Origin: Bordetella genomosp. 8
GTDB taxonomy: Bacteria > Pseudomonadota > Gammaproteobacteria > Burkholderiales > Burkholderiaceae_B
Assembly (NCBI RefSeq): GCF_002119685.1
Contig: NZ_CP021108.1
Span: 62,001-126,000, forward strand
Length of the DNA stretch: 64,000 bases
Direction of reading: 5' to 3'
Shown: positions 26,931-35,529 of the stretch, piece after piece
Numbering within the stretch: position 1 is the first letter of the stretch
How the letters are laid out: every line of letters begins with the position of its first letter
Position numbers and translations under genes: made by a program
The notes under the pieces: model-generated
Databases searched by the model: none
Told to the model about the DNA's origin: nothing
Seen by the model: only the letters and a program-made list of their open reading frames with translations

Positions 26931-27809
26931 ATGTCCTGTGATCCTGATATCGCTGCTGGCCGCCCAGGGCGCACGGCCGCCTCCTCCTCCAATGCGGGGT
27001 CGTCCAGTCCGGCATCCTCCGTGGCGCCACCCCATCCTGTGCGCTTCTACGGGCGCCGCGCCAGCGGGGCGGTGGCGCCCGTGGTCGTGCATTTCCACGG
27101 TGGCGCCTTCGTTTCCGGGTCGGTGGACGATTCCTCCACCGTGGCCCGGCTGCTGGCGGACGCCGGGGCCGTGGTCCTTTCGGTCGATTACCCGCTCGCG
27201 CCGCTGCATCCCTTCCCGTCCGCCGTGGAAGCGGCCTATGCCACGTTGCGTTGGGCCCATGAGCATCGACGGCAGCTCGGCGGCAAGGGCGCGGCGCTGT
27301 TCGTCGCCGGCGAGGAGGCCGGCGGTTGTATCGCCGCCGCCGTGGCGCTGATGGCGCGCGACCGCCTGGGACCGCCGGTGGATGGCCAGATCCTGTTTTC
27401 CCCGATGCTGGATGCCAGCATGGGGACGGCGTCCGTGCGTTGCGCGCAGGGCACCGACGAAGGCGCGGAATGGGCCGGGGGTTGGCGCGGCTATTTGCCA
27501 TGCGCCTGCGACGCCAGCCATCCGTATGCATCTCCCCTGGCGGGAACGCGCCTGGCCGGCCTGCCCCCCCTGCTGCTGCTCAGCGGTTCGGACGATCCCT
27601 TGCGCGATGAGGGCCGCGCCTATGCCAGCCGCCTGCGGGCGGCCGGCGTGCCCGTGATCCGGGAGGCCCGCGAACGCGCGCACGCCTGGCAGGGCGCGGA
27701 TGCCGGCGATGAGCCGCCGGACAGCGCCGAACTGGACGCGCTGCGGGCGCGCCTGTTCAGCTTCCTGCTGACGCACCCCGGTGGCGTTGCGCCAGCGGCT
27801 CCGCTTTAG
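26931..27809 (+). CDS. Alpha/beta hydrolase (HSL family) with Glu in place of nucleophile Ser
   Basis: 292-aa protein of the hormone-sensitive-lipase/acetyl-esterase group, from the ATG giving MSCDPDI. The oxyanion motif HFHGGAF, the acid GSDDPLRDEG and a late His (ERAHAWQ) are present. The nucleophile elbow, usually GDSAGG, reads GEEAGG: residue 129 is Glu (codon GAG). The flanking residues AGGCIAAAVALMARDR are otherwise normal, so the frame is right. It may be non-catalytic, bind a ligand, or use another mechanism. An in-frame ATG at 26742 would extend it by 63 residues that look unlike protein. Confidence 0.8.
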   Translation: MSCDPDIAAGRPGRTAASSSNAGSSSPASSVAPPHPVRFYGRRASGAVAPVVVHFHGGAFVSGSVDDSSTVARLLADAGAVVLSVDYPLAPLHPFPSAVEAAYATLRWAHEHRRQLGGKGAALFVAGEEAGGCIAAAVALMARDRLGPPVDGQILFSPMLDASMGTASVRCAQGTDEGAEWAGGWRGYLPCACDASHPYASPLAGTRLAGLPPLLLLSGSDDPLRDEGRAYASRLRAAGVPVIREARERAHAWQGADAGDEPPDSAELDALRARLFSFLLTHPGGVAPAAPL

Positions 27810-28027
27810 CGTTTAGACCGAAAGCGCAAGGGTTGCGCCCGCGGTTGGCGGGCGCGGCCGCGGCTCATCGGCACTATGCATGAGGCGCCCGTCGTTTCCG
27901 TCCTAGGAAGGACGAGCGATAGTTGCTCCGCGTTTGAAAAGATACCTTACGCCGTACATAGCCGCTAACCACTTGAGTCCCCGGGCGGGGACGTGCGGCG
28001 AGGTGTCTGACCAGTGCGGAGCGCGAT

Positions 28028-28933
28028 GTGAACCAGGAATACCTTCTTCCGGAAGAAACCACCACAGAATACAAATCGCGAGGCTACATCTCGCTGGAGG
28101 AGATCTGCCCGCCCGATGAAGTGGCCCAGATACGCCAGACCCTCATGCGCATGTTCGAGAACAAGGTTGGCTACGAAGAAGGCGCGCAATACGACTTCGC
28201 CAGCCGCGACGATCCCAACAAGCCGCAGACCTTCCCCAGCCTGCACGACCCTTCGCATTACGCCCCCGAACTGTTGAAGACCACATATCACCGTCGCGCG
28301 CTCGCCATCGCCCGCCAGCTGCTGGGGCCGGACGCCGCGCTGTACGGCGAGCATGCGCTCCTCAAGCCGGCGCGCGTCGGTCCGGAAACGCCCTGGCACC
28401 AGGATGAAGCCTTCCGCTCTCCCGATTTCGAGTATCGCGAACTGAGCATCTGGCTGGCCCTGCAACCGGTGGGCGAAGTGAACGGCTGCATGCAGTTCAT
28501 TCCCGGATCGAACCTCTACGATGTGCTCCAACATCGTTCGCCCGGCAACGACAAGTCGCTGCATCCCCTGGAATGCTGCGACGATTTCAAGCGGACCGAC
28601 GCGGTACCCGTGCCGCTGCCCGCCGGCGGCTGCACCGTGCACGACATGCGGACGCTGCACTACACAGGCCCTAATACTTCGGACGCCCCGCGTCTGGCCT
28701 ACATCCTTATCTTCAATGTGCCGCCGGTGTACAAGCCGAACCAGCGCAAATTCGACTGGCTGGAAGGGCGCCGCACGGACAGCCAGGTGCGCAAGCGCGA
28801 ATGGCATCGGCGCGGTGGCATCGCCGTGGAAGTCATGCGGCGGCTGCCGCGGGCGCGGCTGACCAACGGCAGGTGGGTAGCCTGGGCCGCCATCCGGGCC
28901 GTCAGCAAGGTGTTGCACCGGCCGCGCGGCTAG
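28028..28933 (+). CDS. Phytanoyl-CoA dioxygenase (PhyH)-family oxygenase
   Basis: 301-aa Fe(II)/2-oxoglutarate dioxygenase-like protein. The iron triad is visible: His and Asp in TPWHQDEAF (about residues 122-124) and the distal His in LHYTGPNTS (about 215); the Arg of APRLAYILIF may bind 2-oxoglutarate. It starts with GTG preceded by GGAG at 6 bases. Stands alone between the hydrolase and the zinc-ribbon gene. Substrate unknown; relatives hydroxylate diverse small molecules. The 218-base gap upstream has GC-rich hairpins (for example GCGCCCGC/GCGGGCGC near 27837) but no U-tract. Confidence 0.85.
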   Translation: MNQEYLLPEETTTEYKSRGYISLEEICPPDEVAQIRQTLMRMFENKVGYEEGAQYDFASRDDPNKPQTFPSLHDPSHYAPELLKTTYHRRALAIARQLLGPDAALYGEHALLKPARVGPETPWHQDEAFRSPDFEYRELSIWLALQPVGEVNGCMQFIPGSNLYDVLQHRSPGNDKSLHPLECCDDFKRTDAVPVPLPAGGCTVHDMRTLHYTGPNTSDAPRLAYILIFNVPPVYKPNQRKFDWLEGRRTDSQVRKREWHRRGGIAVEVMRRLPRARLTNGRWVAWAAIRAVSKVLHRPRG

Positions 28934-29032
28934 GGTCGGCTGGTGGGAGGCAGGGATATCGGGAGGGGCGGCGCGGGAACCATCGCGCTGCCCCTCGGTC
29001 TACTTCGTTCAGGAAAACGTAAGGAGATCGAT

Positions 29033-29341
29033 ATGAAATGCCCCAGCTGCAACGAGCCCGACCTGGTGATGTCTTCCCGGCAGAACATCGAGATCGACTA
29101 TTGTCCGCAGTGCCGCGGTGTATGGCTGGACCGCGGCGAACTCGACAAGCTGATCGAACGCAGCATCCAGGAAAGCGGTGCCGTCGCCCAGGCCGCGCCG
29201 CCCCCGCAGCCCCAGGGCCGGCCCTACCGGGACGACGGCGGCGACCGGCATTATCGCGACCATGACTATGACCGCGATCGCGGCCGGGGCCATGACCGTG
29301 GCTACCGCAAGAAATCCTTCTGGCACGAGATCTTCGACTGA
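29033..29341 (+). CDS. TFIIB-type zinc-ribbon protein with Arg/Asp/His-rich tail
   Basis: 102-aa protein. An N-terminal zinc ribbon has CPSC (residues 3-6) and CPQC (about 24-27), followed by RGVWLDRGELDKLIE, the hallmark of zf-TFIIB (DUF) proteins. Then a Pro/Gln linker and a charged tail rich in Arg, Asp, His and Tyr dipeptides, ending in KKSFWHEIFD. A strong AAGGAG site precedes the ATG. Such proteins are widespread and of unknown function; nucleic-acid or metal binding is a guess. Confidence 0.87.
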   Translation: MKCPSCNEPDLVMSSRQNIEIDYCPQCRGVWLDRGELDKLIERSIQESGAVAQAAPPPQPQGRPYRDDGGDRHYRDHDYDRDRGRGHDRGYRKKSFWHEIFD

Positions 29342-29418
29342 GCGCCATCCGTCCCGCGCGAGCGCATAATGCGGGCCTGGGCGGGCGCGCTTGGTCCCCG
29401 CCCCGGATGGAGAAAACG

Positions 29419-30342
29419 ATGCGGATGTTGTTTCTGGGCGCGGGTGGCACCGGCGGCTATTTCGGCGGTCGTGCCGCGCAGGCGGGCGTGGACGTAACCT
29501 TCCTGGTGCGCGACGCGCGTGCCGCGGCCCTGCGCGAAAAAGGGCTGCGGCTGCGCAGCCCGCGCGGCGATGCGACGATCCATCCCGGGATAGTGACGGC
29601 CGGCGACCTGGGCGGCGATTACGACGTCGTCGTGCTCAGCTGCAAGGCCTACGACCTGGGCAGCGCCATCGCGGCCATCGCGCCGGCGGTCGGCCCCGGC
29701 ACGGTCGTGCTGCCCATCATGAACGGCATGGCGCATTACGACGTGCTGGACGGCAAGTTCGGCGCGCAACGCGTGTTGGGCGGCCTGTGCCAGATCAGCG
29801 CCACGCTGGGGCCGGAAGGCGAAGTCGTCCATATGGGCGAGCATGCCAGCTTCGTGTTCGGCGAGCGCGCCGGCGAGCCGCGCAGCGAGCGCTGCGTGGC
29901 TCTGGAAGGCGCCCTGGCCCAGGCCGACTTTTCGTCCCGCCTCAGCACATCCATCCATCAGGATTGCTGGGAAAAGTACGTTTTCCTGTGCAGCCTGGCG
30001 GCCGGGACCTGCCTGATGCGCGGCTCGGTGGGAGAAATCGCGTCGACGGCGGACGGCCAGGGCGTCCTGCTCGGCCTGCTGGACGAAGCCCAGGCCGTGT
30101 CCGCGGCGGCCGGGTATCCCGTGCGGCCTCCGGCCGACGCGGCGGCGCGCAAGCTGTTCACCGATACCGGCTCGCCGGTGACGGCGTCGATGTTCCGCGA
30201 CCTGCGCCAGGGCCTGCGTGTCGAAGGCGACCATATCGTCGGCGACATGATCGCCCGTGGCGCCGCCACCGGCGTCGCCACGCCCTATCTGCGTGTGGCG
30301 TATTCGCATCTGCAGGTCTATCAGAACCAGCGCGACGCCTGA
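29419..30342 (+). CDS. 2-dehydropantoate 2-reductase-like protein (PanE/ApbA family)
   Basis: 307-aa NAD(P)-dependent reductase. The N-terminal Rossmann motif is LFLGAGGTGGYFGGRAA; the Lys of SCKAYDLGSAI, the middle NGMAHYD region and the C-terminal ApbA helical domain follow. The ATG at 29419 has GGAG 6 bases upstream, better than the ATG at 29407. Ketopantoate reduction would feed CoA synthesis, but Burkholderiales carry several paralogues, so the true substrate is uncertain. Confidence 0.85.
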   Translation: MRMLFLGAGGTGGYFGGRAAQAGVDVTFLVRDARAAALREKGLRLRSPRGDATIHPGIVTAGDLGGDYDVVVLSCKAYDLGSAIAAIAPAVGPGTVVLPIMNGMAHYDVLDGKFGAQRVLGGLCQISATLGPEGEVVHMGEHASFVFGERAGEPRSERCVALEGALAQADFSSRLSTSIHQDCWEKYVFLCSLAAGTCLMRGSVGEIASTADGQGVLLGLLDEAQAVSAAAGYPVRPPADAAARKLFTDTGSPVTASMFRDLRQGLRVEGDHIVGDMIARGAATGVATPYLRVAYSHLQVYQNQRDA

Positions 30343-30423
30343 AGGGTCTGAAGTTTTGTTTACACTGGCACGCCGCGGGCGCGCGTGCCGGCCAGCCCGT
30401 CTATCCATCAGTCCGGAATCCGC

Positions 30424-30873
30424 ATGAAGCTCAAACCCCTAGCCGCCACCTTCCTGCTCTGTGCGGCCGCCAGCCTGTGCGCCGCCGCGCACGCAGCGCC
30501 GGCGGACAACAAGGCGGTGGTGACGGCATTCTTCCGCATGCTCTTCCAGGACAAGAACGTCGACAAGGCGCTGCAGACCTACGTCGCCAAGGACCTGATC
30601 CAGCACGATCCCTATCTGCCCGACGGGGCGTCGGCGATGGCGGACTTCTATGGGCCGTACCTGGAACAGCACCCCATGGCCAGCGCCGACATCAAGCGCA
30701 TGATCGCCGAAGACGATCTGGTGGTCGTGCATACGCTGTGGAAGGAATCGCCCGAGGATACCGGGCAGGCCGTGGTGGACATCTTCCGGCTGCGCGACGG
30801 CAAGATCGTCGAGCACTGGGATGTCAGCCAGGACATTCCGGAAAACCCGGCGAACCGCAACACGATGTTCTAG
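30424..30873 (+). CDS. Exported SnoaL-like (NTF2-fold) protein
   Basis: 149-aa protein with a Sec signal peptide (about residues 1-25, FLLCAAASLCAAAHA) and a single SnoaL-like domain: NKAVVTAFFRMLFQDKN, YIQHDP-type motif (DLIQHDPYLPDG) and a C-terminal VDIFRLRDGKIVEHWDV. Periplasmic location is unusual for SnoaL polyketide cyclases but common in predicted ester-cyclase-like proteins of Burkholderiales. Function unknown. Probably co-transcribed with the next gene (28 bases away). Confidence 0.8.
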   Translation: MKLKPLAATFLLCAAASLCAAAHAAPADNKAVVTAFFRMLFQDKNVDKALQTYVAKDLIQHDPYLPDGASAMADFYGPYLEQHPMASADIKRMIAEDDLVVVHTLWKESPEDTGQAVVDIFRLRDGKIVEHWDVSQDIPENPANRNTMF

Positions 30874-30901
30874 CCCGCGCACGCGGATATCCGGACACGC
30901 A

Positions 30902-31429
30902 ATGAACCAGCCCTTCACGGTCTATCTGGCGGGATTCGACGTCTTCCGGCCGGATGCCGTGGCGTACGGCGCCAGCCTGAAGGCGCTGTGCGAGCGGTAT
31001 GGGCTGCGCGGCCTGTACCCGCTGGACCAGGCCGGCCCCGCCGGTTTGGACGGTCGCGAACTGGCGGACTTGATCTGCCGCGCCAACGTCGGGCTGATAC
31101 GCCAGGCCGACGGCATCATCGCCAATCTGAATCCCTTTCGCGGACACGAGCCGGATTCCGGCACCGCCTTCGAAGTCGGCTACGCCGCCGCGTTGGGCAA
31201 ACCGGTCTGGGCGTATACGTCCGTGGCGGGCACCATCGTGGAGCAGGTGGCGGTGGGCAAGTCGGCGCAGGGCGATGCGCACCTCGACGCGCAAGGCTAC
31301 GTCGTCGAGGATTTCGGCATGAGCCTGAACCTGATGCTGGCCTGCAGCGCAACCGTCGTGGTCGGCGATGCGGAGGCATGTCTGGTCCGCGTGGCGCGCG
31401 ACGTCGGCGCGGCCAGCCCGCGCCCCTGA
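30902..31429 (+). CDS. Nucleoside 2-deoxyribosyltransferase-like protein
   Basis: 175-aa protein of the Nuc_deoxyrib_tr fold: N-terminal VYLAGFDVFRPDA, a central ADGIIANLNPFRGHEPDSGTA (ANL plus the catalytic-type Glu/Asp region) and FEVGYAAALGKPVWAY. The D-G-T-A-F-E-x-G-Y block is the family's nucleoside-binding and nucleophile region. It may salvage or sanitise nucleotides. No purine or pyrimidine genes lie nearby. Convergent with ribB. Confidence 0.8.
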   Translation: MNQPFTVYLAGFDVFRPDAVAYGASLKALCERYGLRGLYPLDQAGPAGLDGRELADLICRANVGLIRQADGIIANLNPFRGHEPDSGTAFEVGYAAALGKPVWAYTSVAGTIVEQVAVGKSAQGDAHLDAQGYVVEDFGMSLNLMLACSATVVVGDAEACLVRVARDVGAASPRP

Positions 31430-31459
31430 GCGCACGGCCGGCCAGCGTCCCTGACGCGG

Positions 31460-32176
31460 TCAGGCTGCCTGCGATTCCAGTTCCGGCTCGGCCACGCCCT
31501 GGGGTGCCAGGCCGCGGCGATGGTCGGCCAGTTCCGCGATGGTCAGCGCCACCAGCCCATGCCTGGCGGCATAGCGGTCGATCGCGTCGCCGCGCGTCAT
31601 GGTGCCGTCGTCGTTCATCAATTCGCACAGCACGGCGGCCGGGCGCAGGCCGGCCATGACGGCCAGATCGACCGAGCCTTCCGTGTGGCCGCGCCGCGTC
31701 AGTACGCCGCCCGGCTGCGCGCGCAAAGGGAACACATGGCCCGGGCTGACGACATCGCCGGCCTGGGCATTCGGCGCGATCGCGGCGCGGATGGTGGTGA
31801 CGCGGTCCTTGGCGGAAACGCCGGTGCTGACGCCTTCGCGGGCTTCGATCGAGACGGTGAAGGCGGTGCCATGGCGGCTTTCGTTGCGCGCCGTCATGGG
31901 CGGCAGCGACAGGCGGTCCAGGGTGTCGTCCTCCAGGCACAGGCAGACGATGCCGCTGCAGTCGCGGATCAATTGGGCCATGACCGGCACCGTGATCTTG
32001 TCGGCGGCGACGATCAGGTCAGCCTCGTTTTCGCGGTCGTAGTCGTCCAGCAGGATGACGGGGCGGCCCAGGCGCATGTGATGCAGCGCGCGCGCCAGGC
32101 GCATGGGAAAAGGTTGCGCGAAAATCGCCGGCGTGCGGGACTCGGCACTGAAGGTATACGAAGTTGCTTGTGACAT
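31460..32176 (-). CDS. ribB: 3,4-dihydroxy-2-butanone 4-phosphate synthase RibB
   Basis: 238-aa enzyme that converts ribulose 5-phosphate to the four-carbon riboflavin precursor. Family motifs are [16 protein letters not shown], the SGIVCLCL segment, [22 protein letters not shown], and [16 protein letters not shown]. It lacks a GTP-cyclohydrolase II half, so it is the monofunctional form. Lone riboflavin gene here, preceded by an FMN riboswitch and a putative attenuator, so it is repressed when FMN is abundant. Confidence 0.95.
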   Translation of the reverse strand: MSQATSYTFSAESRTPAIFAQPFPMRLARALHHMRLGRPVILLDDYDRENEADLIVAADKITVPVMAQLIRDCSGIVCLCLEDDTLDRLSLPPMTARNESRHGTAFTVSIEAREGVSTGVSAKDRVTTIRAAIAPNAQAGDVVSPGHVFPLRAQPGGVLTRRGHTEGSVDLAVMAGLRPAAVLCELMNDDGTMTRGDAIDRYAARHGLVALTIAELADHRRGLAPQGVAEPELESQAA

Positions 32177-32233
32177 TGAAACGCTCTCGCGGAAAGTTGG
32201 GCGAAAAACGTTTCAGGGCTATAGGGACAGCCA

Positions 32234-32266
32234 AACGCAAAACCGCGGACGCGCCGGGAGGCGCGC
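32234..32266 (-). terminator. Putative attenuator in the ribB leader
   Basis: Between the FMN aptamer and ribB: stem CGCGCC / GGCGCG with loop TCCC, then after seven bases TTTTGCGTTT on the minus strand. It is in the position expected for a riboswitch-controlled terminator, although the T-run is interrupted. Confidence 0.5.
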
Positions 32267-32287
32267 GGGGTACGGATTGTGCCGGCA

Positions 32288-32436
32288 CATCTTCTCTCAT
32301 CCGGACTATGACCGTCGGCTCTGGAATCTGACCAGATCTGCTGACCCCGCCGTCCGTTGTCGGACCGCGGGCGCTCGCGGGCTTGCCACATTGCATGGCC
32401 TACCGCCGGTGGGGAATCTCACCCCGCCCTGAAGAC
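32288..32436 (-). ncRNA. FMN riboswitch (RFN element)
   Basis: On the minus strand the conserved RFN blocks appear in order: TTCAGGGCGGGGTGAGATTC, CCCACCGGCGGTA, AGCCCGCGAGCGC, GGTCAGCAGATCTGGT, ATTCCAGAGCCGACGGT and a final ATAGTCCGGATGAGAGAAG. It ends about 110 bases before ribB and controls it in response to FMN. Confidence 0.96.
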
Positions 32437-32548
32437 GCACTGCATGCCGCTGGTTGGACGGCATGACGGGATTGTATGCCAGTCCGGGCGGGAGGCCGGG
32501 GATGCCCACTGGCGCTGTAGGGCCGCGCCGCGGAACTGAACCTCGACT

Positions 32549-33037
32549 TCAGTCCTTTTTCTTCTTTTTCTTCTTGGGCAAGGCCAGCATGGTGCCGCGG
32601 CAGTCCGCCGCGCCGCACAGGCATTTGTAGCCTTCCTTCAGGGCCTTGGTGATCTTGCCATCCAGCACCAGGCCGTAGTCGTAGAAGAGCTCTTCGCCGC
32701 GCTTGATGTCGCGCAGGGAATAGATATAGACGCGCTTGCCCGCGCTGCCTTCCTGCGATTCGCAGTTGGGCGCGCAGCTGTGGTTGATCCAGCGCGCGTC
32801 GTTGCCGCCGTCGCCGCCGTCGATGACCTTGCCGGACGACAACGAAAAGAAAAAGGTGTGGAAAGGGTCGTCCGGATTGGTGGGATGGCGCCGGTCCGCT
32901 TCCTTGGCGCTGATGCGCGCGCCGCCGTATTCCAGGATGCGCGTGCCCGCGGGGATTTTGCGCGCGGCGAAGACGCCGTTGCCGTGCAGCTTGGAGCGCC
33001 GCACGACGTGCCAGGGTTTGGAGCTTGCTTCGGTCAT
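32549..33037 (-). CDS. SET-domain lysine-methyltransferase-like protein
   Basis: 162-aa protein made almost wholly of a SET domain. SAM and active-site motifs are HGNGVFAARKIPAGTRILEYGG, the knot motif RWINHSCAPNCE and GEELFYDYGL. A post-SET zinc-type cluster CLCGAADCRG follows, then a poly-Lys tail near the stop (KKKKKKKD). Bacterial SET proteins of this kind are common in Burkholderiales; the target protein is unknown. The start is probably MTEASSKPW; a longer start at 33079 is possible. Confidence 0.88.
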   Translation of the reverse strand: MTEASSKPWHVVRRSKLHGNGVFAARKIPAGTRILEYGGARISAKEADRRHPTNPDDPFHTFFFSLSSGKVIDGGDGGNDARWINHSCAPNCESQEGSAGKRVYIYSLRDIKRGEELFYDYGLVLDGKITKALKEGYKCLCGAADCRGTMLALPKKKKKKKD

Positions 33038-33130
33038 GACCAGCCAGGATCCACGCGCATCGCGCGGTAAGGGGACCACCGATCACGCCGGGCGCAATCG
33101 GACGAATTGACGGGGGATTATATCGGCGCG

Positions 33131-33610
33131 TTATGTCGGCGTGGGGGCGGGCGGCATCAGGGGCAGCATGGATTCCTTCAGCCGGCGCAACACGAAACTG
33201 GACTTGCTGTGCCTGATGCCCGGAATGCGGTACAGCTGCTCGCGCAGCAGGCGTTCGTAGTCGCGCGTATCGCGCACCGCGATACGGATGTAGTAGTCGT
33301 AATCGCCCGACACCAGGAAGGCTTCCAGTACCTCCGGGACCTGGGCCAGCGCGCGGCCGAACTCGTAGAGCGTTTCTTCGCTATGGCTTTCCAGGGTGAC
33401 GTGCACGATGACCGTATCCATGAAGCCCAGCGCGGCCGGATCGATATTGACGGTGTACCCGCGGATCACCCCTTCGCTTTCCATGCGCTTGATCCGGTTC
33501 CAGCAGGGCGTGGACGACAGCCCTACCGCCGCGCCGATCTCGTTCAGGCTGGCGCGGGCGTTCTCCTGCAGCACGCCCAAAATGGCCAAATCGAATTTGT
33601 CGAGACGCAT
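33131..33610 (-). CDS. Lrp/AsnC-family transcriptional regulator
   Basis: 159-aa protein with an N-terminal helix-turn-helix (LNEIGAAVGLSSTPCWNRIKRME, residues about 22-44) and a C-terminal RAM ligand domain (YDYYIRIAVRDTRDYERLL). The usual Lrp size. Transcribed away from the acetolactate-synthase-like gene across a 94-base gap, so it is a likely regulator of that gene, perhaps responding to an amino acid. Confidence 0.93.
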   Translation of the reverse strand: MRLDKFDLAILGVLQENARASLNEIGAAVGLSSTPCWNRIKRMESEGVIRGYTVNIDPAALGFMDTVIVHVTLESHSEETLYEFGRALAQVPEVLEAFLVSGDYDYYIRIAVRDTRDYERLLREQLYRIPGIRHSKSSFVLRRLKESMLPLMPPAPTPT

Positions 33611-33704
33611 TTTCTGGATTCCCCGTGTTTTTCAGACAGATTTACCAATGTTATGCCGATTCGACAGAAAAACAGGATAAAAATTCCGGCGCGGGCGGCC
33701 TAAG

Positions 33705-35528
33705 ATGACGTTTATGAACGATCGTCTTCACTCCCAGGCTTTGAATGGCGCCGACGCCGGCGGCGCGCCCCCTGCCCTCAACGGCGCCCGCATCCTGCTG
33801 GAAACGTTGATTTCCCATGGCGTGGATACCATCTTCGGCTATCCGGGAGGCGCCTTGCTGCCCCTGTACGACGCGCTCTACGCGGAACCGCGGCTGCGTC
33901 ATGTCCTGGTGCGCCATGAGCAGGCCGCCGTCCACGCCGCGGAAGGCTATGCACGCACCACCGGCCGCACGGGCGTGGTGCTCGTCACGTCGGGTCCGGG
34001 GATGGCGAATACGACATCCGGCCTGCTGGACGCGATGTGCGACTCCATTCCGGTGCTGTGCATCAGCGGCCAGGTCGCCACCGCCGCCATCGGGACGGAC
34101 GCCTTCCAGGAGTGCGATGCCATCGGCATCTCCCGGCCCGTCACGAAATGGAATACCCAGATCATGCGGGTGGACGCGGTCGCCGATACCGTGTCGCGCG
34201 CCTTGGCGCTGACGCGCAACGGCCGCCCCGGTCCGGTGCTGGTCGATTTTCCCAAGGATATACAGCTGGCCCTGCCGGCGGACCAGGACGACGCCCTGCC
34301 GGCGGCGGAACGCCATGGCGTGGCGGCGCTGCGGGCGCGGCGGCAGGCGGCCAAGTCCGCCTTCAAGGTGCCGCAGAGCGCGGTGCGGCGCGCGGCCGAC
34401 CTGATCGCGCAGGCGCGCCGGCCGGTGTTCTACGGCGGCGGCGGGCTGATCAATGCCGGCCCCGCCGCCTGCGAGGCCTTCACCGATCTGGTCCGCCACG
34501 TCAATGCGCCCTGCACGCTGACGCTCATGGGCCTGGGCGCCTTTCCCGCTTCCGACCCGCGTTTCCTGGGGATGCTGGGCATGCATGGCACCCTGGAGGC
34601 CAACCTGGCCATGCACCATGCCGACCTGATCGTGTGCGTGGGCGCGCGGTTCGACGATCGCATCACCGGCCGGCTGGCGGACTTCTGCCCGCATGCGCGC
34701 AAGATCCATATCGACATCGATCCCGCATCGATCAACAAGGTGGTGCGAGTGGATGTCGCCATGGTGGGCGATTGCCAGCCCCTGGTCACCGCCCTGCGCC
34801 AGGCGGTGGGCGACCATGCGCCGCCGGCGGCGCAGCTGGAAACCTGGTGGCACCGCATCGAACGCTGGCGCGGCAAGGATTGCCTGGGCTTCGAGCCCCG
34901 CGCCGACGCCATCCTGCCGCAGCAGTTGATGAGCCGCCTGGACGCCGCGTTGGCGGGCCGCGACGCGATCGTGTCGACGGACGTCGGCCAGCACCAGATG
35001 TGGGCCGCGCAGTACCTGCGTTTCGACGGGCCCAACCGCTGGCTGACCTCGGGCGGCGCGGGCACGATGGGCTATGGCCTGCCGGCGGCCATCGGCGCGC
35101 AGATCGCCCACCCCGGCCGCACGGTGGTGTGCGTCAGCGGCGATGCATCGGTGCTGATGAACATCCAGGAGCTATCGACGGCTGTGCAGCACGGGGTGCC
35201 GGTCAAGGTGGTGTTGTGCAACAACGGCTACATGGGCATGGTGCGCCAGTGGCAGGAGCTGATCCACGGCGGGCGCTACAGCCACAGCTATAACGCGTCG
35301 CTGCCGGATTTCGTGGCGGTGGCGAAGGCCTTCGGCTGGAATGCCGGGCGGGTGACCGATCCGGCGGGGCTGGACGATGCGCTGGCCGAGTGCCTGGACA
35401 GCCCGGGGCCCTATTTCCTGGACGTCTGCGTGGCCGAACAGGAAAACTGCTATCCCATGATGCCCGCCGGCCATGGCCACCATCGCATGATGCTGGCCAA
35501 TGGCGTGTGGTACGAAGAGGACGCCTGA
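33705..35528 (+). CDS. Acetolactate synthase large-subunit-type ThDP enzyme
   Basis: 607-aa thiamine-diphosphate enzyme of the IlvB type. It has the three usual domains: Glu in [15 protein letters not shown] (about residue 68), FAD-domain stretches and the ThDP motif GDASVLMN...CNN. The IlvB-like [21 protein letters not shown] and [14 protein letters not shown] are present. No ilvN small subunit or ilvC follows, unlike the biosynthetic operon, and the gene is divergent from an Lrp regulator. It could be a catabolic or unlinked isozyme. Start 33705 or 33714; neither has a strong ribosome site. Confidence 0.88.
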   Translation: MTFMNDRLHSQALNGADAGGAPPALNGARILLETLISHGVDTIFGYPGGALLPLYDALYAEPRLRHVLVRHEQAAVHAAEGYARTTGRTGVVLVTSGPGMANTTSGLLDAMCDSIPVLCISGQVATAAIGTDAFQECDAIGISRPVTKWNTQIMRVDAVADTVSRALALTRNGRPGPVLVDFPKDIQLALPADQDDALPAAERHGVAALRARRQAAKSAFKVPQSAVRRAADLIAQARRPVFYGGGGLINAGPAACEAFTDLVRHVNAPCTLTLMGLGAFPASDPRFLGMLGMHGTLEANLAMHHADLIVCVGARFDDRITGRLADFCPHARKIHIDIDPASINKVVRVDVAMVGDCQPLVTALRQAVGDHAPPAAQLETWWHRIERWRGKDCLGFEPRADAILPQQLMSRLDAALAGRDAIVSTDVGQHQMWAAQYLRFDGPNRWLTSGGAGTMGYGLPAAIGAQIAHPGRTVVCVSGDASVLMNIQELSTAVQHGVPVKVVLCNNGYMGMVRQWQELIHGGRYSHSYNASLPDFVAVAKAFGWNAGRVTDPAGLDDALAECLDSPGPYFLDVCVAEQENCYPMMPAGHGHHRMMLANGVWYEEDA

Positions 35529-35529
35529 C

